Source: Paramicrobacterium fandaimingii (lineage in GTDB: Bacteria; Actinomycetota; Actinomycetes; Actinomycetales; Microbacteriaceae). Taken from it: a stretch of 64,000 nt of DNA. Both the position numbers and the translations under genes were made by a program. Positions 16,624 through 24,702 of the stretch are shown here, in pieces (the stretch's first letter is position 1; each line of letters opens with the position of its first letter). Below the pieces are notes generated by a model. It was not told the origin of the DNA and made no database searches. It was given only the letters and a program-made list of their open reading frames with translations. The stretch is taken from NCBI RefSeq assembly GCF_011751745.2, contig NZ_CP061170.1, positions 372,001-436,000 of the forward strand. The letters are read 5' to 3'.

Positions 16624-17985
16624 ATGACTCAGCGAACGCGCTATGCCATCGTCGGAGCCGGCTCACGTGCCGAGATGTACGTTGACGCACTCACCGGCGA
16701 TCACGCGGACGTGGTGGAACTCGTTGCGATTCTCGACACGAACCCCGGCCGCTCGGAACACTATCGGGCACGCGCCGCGGAGCGCACGGGGGCAAACTCC
16801 TCGCCCATCGTGGCCGACCCTGCCGACCTCGAGCAGGTCATCGCGCAGTCGCGCATCGACCGCGTGATCGTGACCTCACCAGACATGACACACGCCGGGT
16901 ACATCGAGCGCGCCGTCAGGGCTGGAGCTGACGTTGTTGTTGAGAAGCCGCTCACCATCGATGAAGCCGGTTCCGCGGCGATCGCGAAGGCCGTGCGCGA
17001 GACGGGGCGTTCGGTCGTGACCACGTTCAACTACCGGTACTCGCCCCGCAACTCGACCCTCAAAGACGTGATCGCCTCGGGGCAGATCGGTCGGCCGACG
17101 TCTGTGCATTTCGAATGGCTGCTCGACACGGGCCACGGCGCCGACTACTTTCGGCGCTGGCACCGCGACAAGGCGAACTCCGGCGGTCTGCTTGTGCACA
17201 AGGCGTCGCATCACTTCGACCTCGTCAACTGGTGGCTCGGCGATGTTCCGCGTCGGGTGTACGCCTCGGGCGGCCTGCGCTTCTACGGTGCGGCGAACGC
17301 CAGGGAGCGCAGTGTCGGAACCCGCCCGGAACGAGGCACCGGAGCCCCTCCAGGCGATCCCTTCTCGCTCGATCTCTCTGACGATCCGCGTCTCGCCGCC
17401 CTCTACCTCGACAATGAGCACTACGACGGCTATCGACGTGACCGCGACGTGTTCGATGAGGGCATCAGCATCGAAGACAATCTCTCCCTCGTCGTCGACT
17501 ACGCGCACGGTGCGAGCATGAGCTACTCCCTCAACGCGCACAGCCCCTGGGAGGGCTACCGGATCGCGGTGAACGGAACGGAAGGCCGCGCAGAGCTCGA
17601 CGTCGTCGAACGCGGAACTGTCGTTGTATCGCCGACGGGAAAGGGAGTCATCGACCCGAGCGCGGTCTCTGACCAGGATGCCGCGAGCTCGACGCGGCCC
17701 AACGGCGAACGCCTTCTTGTGCAGCGCCATTGGGAGTCGGCGCAGAACGTAACTATCGAGAATGGTGCTGGCTCGCACGGGGGAGGCGACGAGAGGATGC
17801 TGAGCGAGATTCTGCGCGGAGTGGGCGACGATCCATTGAAACGCGCGGCCACCTGGCGCGACGGCGTCGCGGCGATCGCCGTCGGCGTTGCCGGAAATCG
17901 GTCACTTGAATCGGGGGAGCCCGTGTCTGTGGCCGACCTGAACCTTGGCATCGCCGTCGCTGACGAACGGGAGGCTGCTCGATGA
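16624..17985 (+). CDS. Gfo/Idh/MocA-family oxidoreductase
   Basis: 453 residues. The NAD(P)-binding Rossmann fold starts with YAIVGAGSRAEMYVDAL, and the catalytic-site motif EKPL (VVVEKPLTIDEAG) lies near residue 105. The C-terminal alpha/beta domain contains FNYRYSPRNSTLKDVIASGQIG and HKASHHFDLVNWWLG, typical of large Gfo/Idh/MocA proteins. It is longer than the usual 330-400 residues, with an insert around residues 220-280. The substrate is probably a sugar, sugar acid or glycoside. It is the first gene of a four-gene operon with overlapping starts, preceded by the LacI operator and a GGAAGGG ribosome-binding site. Confidence 0.9.
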   Translation: MTQRTRYAIVGAGSRAEMYVDALTGDHADVVELVAILDTNPGRSEHYRARAAERTGANSSPIVADPADLEQVIAQSRIDRVIVTSPDMTHAGYIERAVRAGADVVVEKPLTIDEAGSAAIAKAVRETGRSVVTTFNYRYSPRNSTLKDVIASGQIGRPTSVHFEWLLDTGHGADYFRRWHRDKANSGGLLVHKASHHFDLVNWWLGDVPRRVYASGGLRFYGAANARERSVGTRPERGTGAPPGDPFSLDLSDDPRLAALYLDNEHYDGYRRDRDVFDEGISIEDNLSLVVDYAHGASMSYSLNAHSPWEGYRIAVNGTEGRAELDVVERGTVVVSPTGKGVIDPSAVSDQDAASSTRPNGERLLVQRHWESAQNVTIENGAGSHGGGDERMLSEILRGVGDDPLKRAATWRDGVAAIAVGVAGNRSLESGEPVSVADLNLGIAVADEREAAR

Positions 17986-18908
17986 GCGGAATTGCTGTCA
18001 CGGGAAGCTCGGGCAGGCTGGGAAGAAGCGTCGTCACCGTGCTGCGCGAGTCGGGTTATGACGTGACATGCATTGACCGTACGGTTCCAGACGGCGAGAC
18101 AAACGGTCGAGCCGTTGATCTCACAGACGGGCGCGATGCAGCAGCGGTGATGGCGGAGGTGAAACCCGAGGCGGTTATTCACCTTGCGGCGATCGCGGTG
18201 CCGTTCAGCGCCCCGGAAGACCAGATTCTGCGCACGAACGTCGCTTTGGCGCACAACGTGTTCGGCTCGGCGATCGAAGCGGGCGCGCGCACTGTCGTCA
18301 CGGCCAGCAGCCCGACGGTCTTCGGCTACGGCTCACCGAACGGATGGATGCCCGAGGCGCTGCCGCTCACCGAGGCAATGCAGCCACGGCCGTGGAACGC
18401 CTACTCGCTCTCGAAGCTGGTCGCCGAGAACGTCGCATCCATGTTCGCGGCAAAGCACGGTGATGCTCTGCGCTTCGCCTCGTTCCGCCCCTGCTATGTC
18501 ATCGCGCCCGAGGAATGGCGTGGCGCCCCGACACAGCAAGGGAACACGGTTCGTCAGCGACTCGACGACCCGCAGCTCGCGGCATCCGCGCTCTTCAACT
18601 ACACGGACGCTCGAGACATCGGAGACTTTCTGCGCACCCTCGTGGAGCATGCCCACAGCATTCCGAACGCCGAGACCTTCATCGTCGGCGCCGCCGACCC
18701 CCTGTGCCGCGAGCCGCTTGCCGATGTGCTTCCGCGGTTCTTTCCCGAGCTCGCCGAGCTGGCCAGGCCGCTCACCGGCTCGCGCCCGGCGTTCTCGAGT
18801 GAGAAGGCGGAGCGGCTGCTCGGCTGGCGTGCTTCCCGCAGCTGGCGCTCCGAGCTGGCAGACGAGAGCGAAGCCATGTACACCGAGAATGCAGGAGGAA
18901 CACGGTGA
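17982..18908 (+). CDS. NAD-dependent epimerase/dehydratase (extended SDR), possibly uronate-dehydrogenase-like
   Basis: 308 residues. The glycine-rich cofactor loop is AVTGSSGRLGRSVV (residues 5-18), and the catalytic Tyr and Lys sit in YSLSK near residue 140; the Ser/Thr partner is in VVTASSPTVFGYG. Length and layout fit sugar-nucleotide epimerases and the shorter uronate dehydrogenases. Because the next two genes encode an aldarate-type pathway, oxidation of a uronic acid or its lactone is a reasonable guess, but not proven. The ATG overlaps the upstream stop by four bases. Confidence 0.85.
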   Translation: MSGIAVTGSSGRLGRSVVTVLRESGYDVTCIDRTVPDGETNGRAVDLTDGRDAAAVMAEVKPEAVIHLAAIAVPFSAPEDQILRTNVALAHNVFGSAIEAGARTVVTASSPTVFGYGSPNGWMPEALPLTEAMQPRPWNAYSLSKLVAENVASMFAAKHGDALRFASFRPCYVIAPEEWRGAPTQQGNTVRQRLDDPQLAASALFNYTDARDIGDFLRTLVEHAHSIPNAETFIVGAADPLCREPLADVLPRFFPELAELARPLTGSRPAFSSEKAERLLGWRASRSWRSELADESEAMYTENAGGTR

Positions 18909-19810
18909 AGTTCGACGGAGTGCTCTTTTTTCCCGTTACCGCGTACACGGATGCCGGAGAGGTTGATGCGCAGCTCACCGCAGAGCACATCGCCTCACGC
19001 CTCACGTTCTCGCCCGGTGCTGTCTTCGCGGCATGCGGCACAGGCGAGTTTCACGCACTCAGCGCGACCGAGGTGGCGACTGTCGTCCGCTCGGCTGTCA
19101 GTGCCGTGAACAAAGCGGCGCCCGTGATCGCGGGAACCGGAGGCGCGCTCGGGCACGCGATCGAATGCGCGCGAGGAGCAGCGGATGCCGGAGCAGACGC
19201 CCTGCTCGTGTTGCCCCCGTATCTCGTCGGTCACCCCATTGCCGGCACGCTCGCGTACGTCGACGCTGTCATCGCGGCATCCGATCTGCCCGTGATCGTC
19301 TACCACCGCGGCAGTGCGACGCTGACGCGTGACGCCGTGCGGCGGCTCGTCGACAACGAGCGCGTCATCGGTCTGAAGGACGGAGTCGGCGATATTGGGC
19401 TCGCGCACGAGATCGCCCGCATCGTGCAGAACAGCGGCCGAGACGACCTGTCGCTGTTCAACGGGTTGCTCACGGCGGAGCTGACGCAGGAGGCGTACCG
19501 GGCGATCGGCGTTCCGCTGTACTCCTCGGCCGCGTTCGCCATGATTCCGCAGGTCGCTGACGCGTTCTACCAGGCATACGTCGCGCACGACGACGCGCGG
19601 TGCGCGCAGCTCATCGACGAGTTCTACACGCCGCTGGTGCGGCTGCGCGACGCGGTTCCCGGCTATGCCGTTTCGCTCGTGAAGGCCGGAGTGAGGCTGG
19701 GCGGGCTTCCCGTCGGGCCCGTGCGGGCGCCGCTTGTCGACCCAACGCCCGAGCACACGAATGAGCTTCGACGCATTCTCGACAGCGGTCGAAATCTCGT
19801 GGCAGCATGA
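18905..19810 (+). CDS. KdgD-like 5-dehydro-4-deoxyglucarate dehydratase (DapA/NAL superfamily)
   Basis: 301-residue TIM-barrel class I aldolase-type enzyme. The opening GVLFFPVTAYTDAGEVD, the stretch AACGTGEFHALSATE, the catalytic Tyr in VIVYHRGSAT, the Schiff-base Lys in VIGLKDGVGD and the late GYAVSLVKAGVRLGGLPVGPVRAPL agree better with 5-dehydro-4-deoxyglucarate dehydratase than with DapA. That enzyme turns 5-dehydro-4-deoxy-D-glucarate into 2-oxoglutarate semialdehyde and CO2. The GTG start has an AGGAGG ribosome-binding site inside the preceding gene. A semialdehyde dehydrogenase, the next step, is not in the window. Confidence 0.85.
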   Translation: MKFDGVLFFPVTAYTDAGEVDAQLTAEHIASRLTFSPGAVFAACGTGEFHALSATEVATVVRSAVSAVNKAAPVIAGTGGALGHAIECARGAADAGADALLVLPPYLVGHPIAGTLAYVDAVIAASDLPVIVYHRGSATLTRDAVRRLVDNERVIGLKDGVGDIGLAHEIARIVQNSGRDDLSLFNGLLTAELTQEAYRAIGVPLYSSAAFAMIPQVADAFYQAYVAHDDARCAQLIDEFYTPLVRLRDAVPGYAVSLVKAGVRLGGLPVGPVRAPLVDPTPEHTNELRRILDSGRNLVAA

Positions 19811-20895
19811 CGGATGCCGTGATCGCCGACCTGCGAGTGCGGCGACACCGTGCACCGCTCACCCGCCCGTGGGGCGAGAGCGTGCGCAGTATCGACGTCG
19901 TCGAGGTGAGCGTCGAGACGCGTGACGGGCGCACCGGAACGGGATTCTCGTGGACGCCGAGCATCGGTTCGGCCGCCGTCGCCGCACTTCTCGAGAACGA
20001 CATTCGGGAGTGGGTGATCGGCCGTCCCGCCGACGCGCGCACGCTGTGGCCCCTTCTGTGGGCGCACCTGCACGAAGCCGGCTCGGGCGGAATCACCACA
20101 ATCGCGATGGCCGGGCTCGACCTCGCCCTGTGGGATCTCGACTCTCGCGAGCATGGCGCGTCGCTCTCTGAGTATCTCGGCGCGGAACGGTCGCGGGTCA
20201 CCGTGTATGGCAGCGGCGTGAATCTGCATTACTCCCTTGACGAGCTGCGCGCGCAGGCCGGGCGCTGGGTCGCCTCCGGGTACGCAGCCGTCAAGATGAA
20301 GGTGGGGCGTCCGGGCAGGGGAGAGGATGCCGCGCGTGTCGCCGCCGTGCGAGAGATCGTCGGCGACGATGTGGCGCTCATGCTCGACGCGAACCAGCGG
20401 TGGACGCTCGATCAGGCCGTCGACGCGATGGCCGAACTCGAGCAGTTCAATCCTGCCTGGATCGAAGAGCCTCTGCGCGCAGACGATCTTGCCTCCCACG
20501 CGCGTCTTCGCAGCAGCATCCGAACCCCCATCGCCCTTGGCGAGAACCTGCACACCATCTACCGCTTCCGCGAGGCGATCGAGGCGGGAGCGTGCGACAT
20601 CGTTCAGCCCAACGTCGTGCGCGTTGGCGGCATCACGCCGTTTCTCGATATCGCCGCGCTCGCCGATGAGCACGGCGTCACGCTGCGGCCACACCTGCTC
20701 CCCGAGCTCTCGGGGCAGCTCGCACTCGCTCTGCCGACGGCGACTGAGGTCGAGCGTGTCGAAGGCGCAGGCTTGGCTGAGCTCGGTCTGCTCACGGATG
20801 ACGGTCCTGTGGCATTCGATCGCGCGTCGCTGACGAGTGCGGGGTTGCCCGGTCTCGGCGTTCACTTCTCTGAGCGCTTCGTGCTTGCGGACTGA
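19807..20895 (+). CDS. Enolase-superfamily sugar-acid dehydratase (mandelate racemase/muconate lactonizing type)
   Basis: 362 residues with the two-domain enolase-superfamily fold. The catalytic Lys motif is AAVKMKVGRPG, the metal ligands are Asp in MLDANQRWT, Glu in WIEEPL and Glu in LGENL, and the general base His is in LRPHLLPELSG. These are the residues of the mandelate-racemase subgroup, which includes galactarate and glucarate dehydratases. Placed directly after the KdgD-like gene it probably dehydrates an aldaric or aldonic acid to feed KdgD. It ends the operon and is convergent with the M24-like gene 21 bases on. Confidence 0.88.
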   Translation: MTDAVIADLRVRRHRAPLTRPWGESVRSIDVVEVSVETRDGRTGTGFSWTPSIGSAAVAALLENDIREWVIGRPADARTLWPLLWAHLHEAGSGGITTIAMAGLDLALWDLDSREHGASLSEYLGAERSRVTVYGSGVNLHYSLDELRAQAGRWVASGYAAVKMKVGRPGRGEDAARVAAVREIVGDDVALMLDANQRWTLDQAVDAMAELEQFNPAWIEEPLRADDLASHARLRSSIRTPIALGENLHTIYRFREAIEAGACDIVQPNVVRVGGITPFLDIAALADEHGVTLRPHLLPELSGQLALALPTATEVERVEGAGLAELGLLTDDGPVAFDRASLTSAGLPGLGVHFSERFVLAD

Positions 20896-20916
20896 TCGGC
20901 GAACCGAGCGCGCTGC

Positions 20917-21966
20917 CTACCGCTCGAGCGTGATGGGGCGCAATCGTCCAGCCACTTCGGTGGTCGGCCACGCGGGATCGAGTGTGAGTGGCTCGATCAC
21001 GGGGGAATCGGCAGCACCGGTGAGCAGGATGGTGTCTTCGACCTTGGCGCCTCCCGCCCAGGGGTTCCATGCGAACGCTTGCCCCAGCTGCACGACGTCG
21101 GCGGTGGCCGGCGTGGCCCGCGGGTCACGACCGGCATAGCCTGCAGCGCCACCCTGATGATGAGCGCGCCATTGCTGTGCGTCGAATCCGCATGCAGGGT
21201 ATGCATCGGCGATCGCGGCGAGAACGGCGCTCAACGGGCGACCGGGGACCAATGCGTCGAAAGTGTGCGCCTCAACGTCGAGAATCCGAGATTGGACATC
21301 GCGTTCCTCCGCTGTCAGCGGGCCGAAGCTGACACTGCGCGTGGCGTTGGCGATCAGTCCATGCCTGCGTGCGCATACGACGACCATGGCGCATCTGTCG
21401 AGGTGCGCGTCAGTGGGCAAGGGATGGGGATGCGCTCGCTCGGTGCCCGCCACGAGCACGACGAGTGGATCGCTGCCCGTTTCGATGAGCCCCGAGGCGA
21501 CGTGAGCAGCAAGCTCGCGTTCTGTCCACGTCGGTTCGCACTCCGTGAGCGCGTGGGTAAGCACGCCAGCAGCATCCGCTCCGAGTTGAGAGAAGCGTTC
21601 GACCTCGTGAGGCTCGAGAACGGCGCGCAGGGCACGCAGTTCAGCATCTACCGTGCTCTCGGCGAGGTCAGTACGGTAGACCAGAGGCTCGAACCAGGTG
21701 CGATCGACCACGTTTACGTCAGTGGGCAGTTCCTCGAGAACAAGGCGTTCGTGCTCGTTCGAGGTGATGAGCACAGTGTCGTGCTCACGATCGACGGCCA
21801 CAGCGACGATCGGGTCGGCGGCGAGGCTCACGTGCGTGCGCGCGCCGTCGAGGTACCAGTTGACTGCGGCCGCGCTGGTGAGCAGCACAGACTCGGCGCG
21901 ATGACTTTCGAGGAGCTCGCGAACGGCGTTCTGCTTCCGCGTGCGGTCTGGTGGTGCCTCACTCAT
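20917..21966 (-). CDS. M24-fold peptidase-like protein with most metal ligands missing
   Basis: 349 residues with the creatinase/prolidase layout: an N-terminal alpha/beta domain and a C-terminal pita-bread domain with HHQGGAAGYAGRDP, which supplies the conserved His. In active M24 peptidases five residues (Asp, Asp, His, Glu, Glu) bind two metals. Here the Asp region reads VVVCARRHGLIANATRSV without either Asp, the first Glu site is FAWNPWAG, and only the last Glu (KVEDT) stays. It is therefore unlikely to be an aminopeptidase; a creatinase-like, metal-free activity or binding role is possible. Its start overlaps the stop of the oxidoreductase gene upstream by four bases, so it belongs to that operon. 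Confidence 0.8.
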   Translation of the reverse strand: MSEAPPDRTRKQNAVRELLESHRAESVLLTSAAAVNWYLDGARTHVSLAADPIVAVAVDREHDTVLITSNEHERLVLEELPTDVNVVDRTWFEPLVYRTDLAESTVDAELRALRAVLEPHEVERFSQLGADAAGVLTHALTECEPTWTERELAAHVASGLIETGSDPLVVLVAGTERAHPHPLPTDAHLDRCAMVVVCARRHGLIANATRSVSFGPLTAEERDVQSRILDVEAHTFDALVPGRPLSAVLAAIADAYPACGFDAQQWRAHHQGGAAGYAGRDPRATPATADVVQLGQAFAWNPWAGGAKVEDTILLTGAADSPVIEPLTLDPAWPTTEVAGRLRPITLER

Positions 21967-23951
21967 TCAGAAGCCTCCTGGATCAGCATGTCGATATCGG
22001 TGCGACTGAGCGCCCCGTCGGCGACGATGGCGCTGTAGCTGCGGTGCAGGCCGACATGCGCAGGAACCGTCGTCGGCGAATCCCAGGCGACGGCGGACCC
22101 GAAGCCCGGATAGCCGGCGAGTCTCACGAACCAAGGGTCACGGTTTTCATCGAGGGCGATGAGCACGAGGGTCGCCTCACCCGTGCCGCCTGGCTGAGCG
22201 AGAAACTCGGCTGACCAGGCGATCCAGGCAGAGCGTGTGCCGTTCACAGCATCCTCGCCGTCACGGTCATGTGTGAAGACTGTGGCGTTGCGGCAGTCGG
22301 GCAGCCGCCAGAACAGTCCGCCGTAACCTGCACCGGAGCGCCCCTTGCTTCCAGGGCTGCCGAGCACGACGTCAGCATCGGCGGGAGGAGTCAGCGTGAT
22401 GTCGACGTCGAGAAACCACGCCTGATCGCCGATCTCGCGCCAGGCGGCGGTGCGATCCTCGCGGAGCACGACGCTTTCGTCGGGGCCGACCCACGTGAGC
22501 TGCTGCTCAAACCCGTTCTCCACCTGTGTGAGGGCGGCATTGACGATGCGACCGTGGTCGTCAAGATGCACGTATCCTTCACCCGGTATATACGTGCGTC
22601 CGCCCCAGAAATTGACGCCGTTGGCATCTTGCACAGCGAAACTGAGTCCCACGTGCCAGTCGTGGTCTGCCGGGTGCTGTGCGCTGACGATGACTCCTGC
22701 ACGTGTGCGAATCGGGTGCAGATACGGGCGCGGTGACGAGAACGGAATGGTGGCGCCACCGTCGCGGTATGCGGCGACTGTCCTGTCGCCGATGCAGAGC
22801 GTGGAGAGGATGCTGTCGCGACGCGCGTGCGCCCACGGCACACCGAGCTCGGCGAACGTGGCGCCCTCGCTCGCTGCCTGGCGGACAGCATCCTCGATCC
22901 CCTCGATGACGGGATACGCGGCGTCCGCTTCGCCGTGCCAGGTGACGAACTCCGGTGAGACCTTCGTGGGCTCCGGAGCCGTGCGGATCGCTTCGAGCAC
23001 GCGAATGAAGGCACCTGTGTGCTCGAGCGGCGCACACAGCTCCGCGTCGTGGGCGCGATGCGCGAGCAGGTTGTCGAACAGATCGGTTCGCGCGAACTTG
23101 ACGGTACGGTCGCCGATCGTGAGCACGTCTGTCGTGTACGAGAGGGACGCGGTGGCGAGCTCGCCTTCGATCACGACAGCGGCTCCGCGATCCGCGCTGC
23201 TCTGCGGCGGTGCGCACAGCGTGAGCGCGCACGTCACGGGGGAACCTGTGCGGCCCGTGATGCGAACCACGGACGTGTCGTCGCCCGCAATGGCGTTGAC
23301 CCGATAGAGATCCACCTCGATCGACGCGACGTCGTCTGCGGTGCGCAGCCCGGCGACGTGGAGCGCCGTCGCTACAGCGTGAGCGAGCGGATTCGTTGCG
23401 ACGCCGTCGACAACGGGCAGACCGCCGAGCACGCGCTTGCCTGCCCATGGGGACCGCTGCCAGTACGACAGGGGCCGCGACCAGAGGCCCGTTGCGGATA
23501 CCCGCGAGATCGTGCCGATTCCGACGCTCGGGTCCGCGAGAGCGGGGAGCGCGTGCGACCCAAGGCTCTGAAACCCCACTTGAACCGCTCGTCCGGTTTC
23601 GCGCTGCACAGCAATCAGCCGCTCGAAATCGGCAAACGTTGCGGTGGGAGGCTTCTCGAGAAGCACGTCCGCACCGCTGCGCAGAGCCGTCTCGCACAGG
23701 TCTGCGTGTGTGCCGATCGGGGTGGCGATGACGACGATATCGGCGGACTGCAGGGCGAGCGCCTGCTCGAGATCGGTGGTCACCGGCGTGCCGTCGAGCA
23801 CATCGGATTCGGCGGCGAGGGCAGGGTCGGCGATGGCGCTGAGGTGGATGCTGCCTGCTGACGCGCGTTTGCGAAGGCGAACGAGATGGTGGGCGCCGAA
23901 CCCTCGGCCTCCGACGAGCACAACTGTGGGGATGTCTGAATCGCGCCTCAT
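21963..23951 (-). CDS. Fusion of a Gfo/Idh/MocA oxidoreductase and a DUF6807 (PmoA-like) domain
   Basis: 662 residues in two parts. Residues 1-350 form a Gfo/Idh/MocA oxidoreductase: cofactor loop VVLVGGRGFGAHHLVRL and catalytic motif VLLEKPPTATFADFE. From about 385 to the end lies a DUF6807-type beta-rich domain, recognised by PYLHPIRTRAGVIVSAQHPADHDWHVGLSFAV, GVNFWGGRTY and GYVHLDDHGRIV. DUF6807 is annotated as PmoA-like in some databases, but is not methane monooxygenase and has no established reaction. The fusion suggests two steps on one carbohydrate substrate. It is first in a two-gene operon with the M24-like gene and has a LacI-type operator 46 bases upstream. Confidence 0.85.
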   Translation of the reverse strand: MRRDSDIPTVVLVGGRGFGAHHLVRLRKRASAGSIHLSAIADPALAAESDVLDGTPVTTDLEQALALQSADIVVIATPIGTHADLCETALRSGADVLLEKPPTATFADFERLIAVQRETGRAVQVGFQSLGSHALPALADPSVGIGTISRVSATGLWSRPLSYWQRSPWAGKRVLGGLPVVDGVATNPLAHAVATALHVAGLRTADDVASIEVDLYRVNAIAGDDTSVVRITGRTGSPVTCALTLCAPPQSSADRGAAVVIEGELATASLSYTTDVLTIGDRTVKFARTDLFDNLLAHRAHDAELCAPLEHTGAFIRVLEAIRTAPEPTKVSPEFVTWHGEADAAYPVIEGIEDAVRQAASEGATFAELGVPWAHARRDSILSTLCIGDRTVAAYRDGGATIPFSSPRPYLHPIRTRAGVIVSAQHPADHDWHVGLSFAVQDANGVNFWGGRTYIPGEGYVHLDDHGRIVNAALTQVENGFEQQLTWVGPDESVVLREDRTAAWREIGDQAWFLDVDITLTPPADADVVLGSPGSKGRSGAGYGGLFWRLPDCRNATVFTHDRDGEDAVNGTRSAWIAWSAEFLAQPGGTGEATLVLIALDENRDPWFVRLAGYPGFGSAVAWDSPTTVPAHVGLHRSYSAIVADGALSRTDIDMLIQEASE

Positions 23952-23996
23952 CGACGCCTCCTCGCGTGTCGTGACTCTGTCGTCACTCCACTATGC

Positions 23997-24012
23997 CAGA
24001 AAGCGCTTTCTC
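23997..24012. promoter_or_regulatory. LacI-type operator before the Gfo-DUF6807 operon
   Basis: CAGAAAGCGCTTTCTC matches the perfect palindrome at 13501 except for its first base. It lies between the divergent-oriented ends of the fusion gene's promoter and the trkA stop. It is the fourth copy of the motif and links this opposite-strand operon to the same LacI regulator. Confidence 0.7.
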
Positions 24013-24033
24013 ACGCGATTCTCACTGGTGCTC

Positions 24034-24702
24034 TCAGCCGAGCGACGAGAAGCGTTCGATGTCGCCAGACGATCCAGACACGATGATCAGATCGTGGTCG
24101 GTGACGACCGTGTCGGCCGTCGCATAGGTGAACGGCTTCCCTGGTGACTTCACGCCGACGACGGTGACGTGATGCTTGGTGCGCACGCCGGACTCCGTGA
24201 GGTTCTTGCCGCGAATCGGCTTGGGCGGGTACATCTTCACGAGCGCAAAGTCGTCGTCGAACTGGATAAAGTCAAGCATCCGTCCGTTCACAAGGTGAGC
24301 AACGCGTTCACCGGCCTCCGCCTCGGGGTAGATCACATGGTTTGCGCCGACGCGGGTGAGGATCTTTCCGTGGGACTGCGAAACGGCTTTGGCCCAGATC
24401 TGCGGAATTTTGAGGTCGACGAGGTTCGCGGTGATCAGCACGGATGCCTCGATCGACGATCCGACAGCGACCACCGCAACGGAGAAGTCTCCGGCACCGA
24501 TCTGCTTGAGCGCCTCGATATTGCGGGCATCAGCCTGAACGGTGTGGGTGATGCGGTCAGACCATTTCTGCACGAGTCCCTCGTCACCATCGAGCGCAAG
24601 CACCTCGCGATCGAGCCTGTCGAGTTCGCCAGCGCAGGCGGCACCGAAGCGACCGAGCCCGATGATGAGGACTGGCGCGTCGTGTTTGATGCGGTCAACC
24701 AA
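24034..24702 (-). CDS. TrkA-family potassium uptake regulatory protein
   Basis: 222 residues, a single RCK unit. The N-terminal Rossmann fold (RCK_N) begins with VLIIGLGRFGAACAGELDRL and includes DGDEGLVQKW and the VQADARNIEAL nucleotide-binding segment; the C-terminal TrkA_C domain (about 140-222) has LVKMYPPKPIRGKNLTESGVR. It gates the membrane channel TrkH in response to nucleotides and sits on the cytoplasmic side. It overlaps the end of the trkH-like gene by eight bases, and a single-RCK subunit of this size is the KtrA-like form. Confidence 0.92.
   Translation of the reverse strand: MVDRIKHDAPVLIIGLGRFGAACAGELDRLDREVLALDGDEGLVQKWSDRITHTVQADARNIEALKQIGAGDFSVAVVAVGSSIEASVLITANLVDLKIPQIWAKAVSQSHGKILTRVGANHVIYPEAEAGERVAHLVNGRMLDFIQFDDDFALVKMYPPKPIRGKNLTESGVRTKHHVTVVGVKSPGKPFTYATADTVVTDHDLIIVSGSSGDIERFSSLG

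Noticed and set aside
19663..20865. 400-codon minus-strand frame across the enolase-superfamily gene
   Set aside because: It runs antisense to a gene with all catalytic residues in place. The translation has no recognisable motifs.
20917..21966. Xaa-Pro aminopeptidase
   Set aside because: The fold fits, but three of five metal ligands are replaced, so peptidase activity is not supported.
21963..23951. Methane monooxygenase subunit PmoA
   Set aside because: Database names link DUF6807 to PmoA, but the protein has no membrane helices and is joined to a soluble oxidoreductase.
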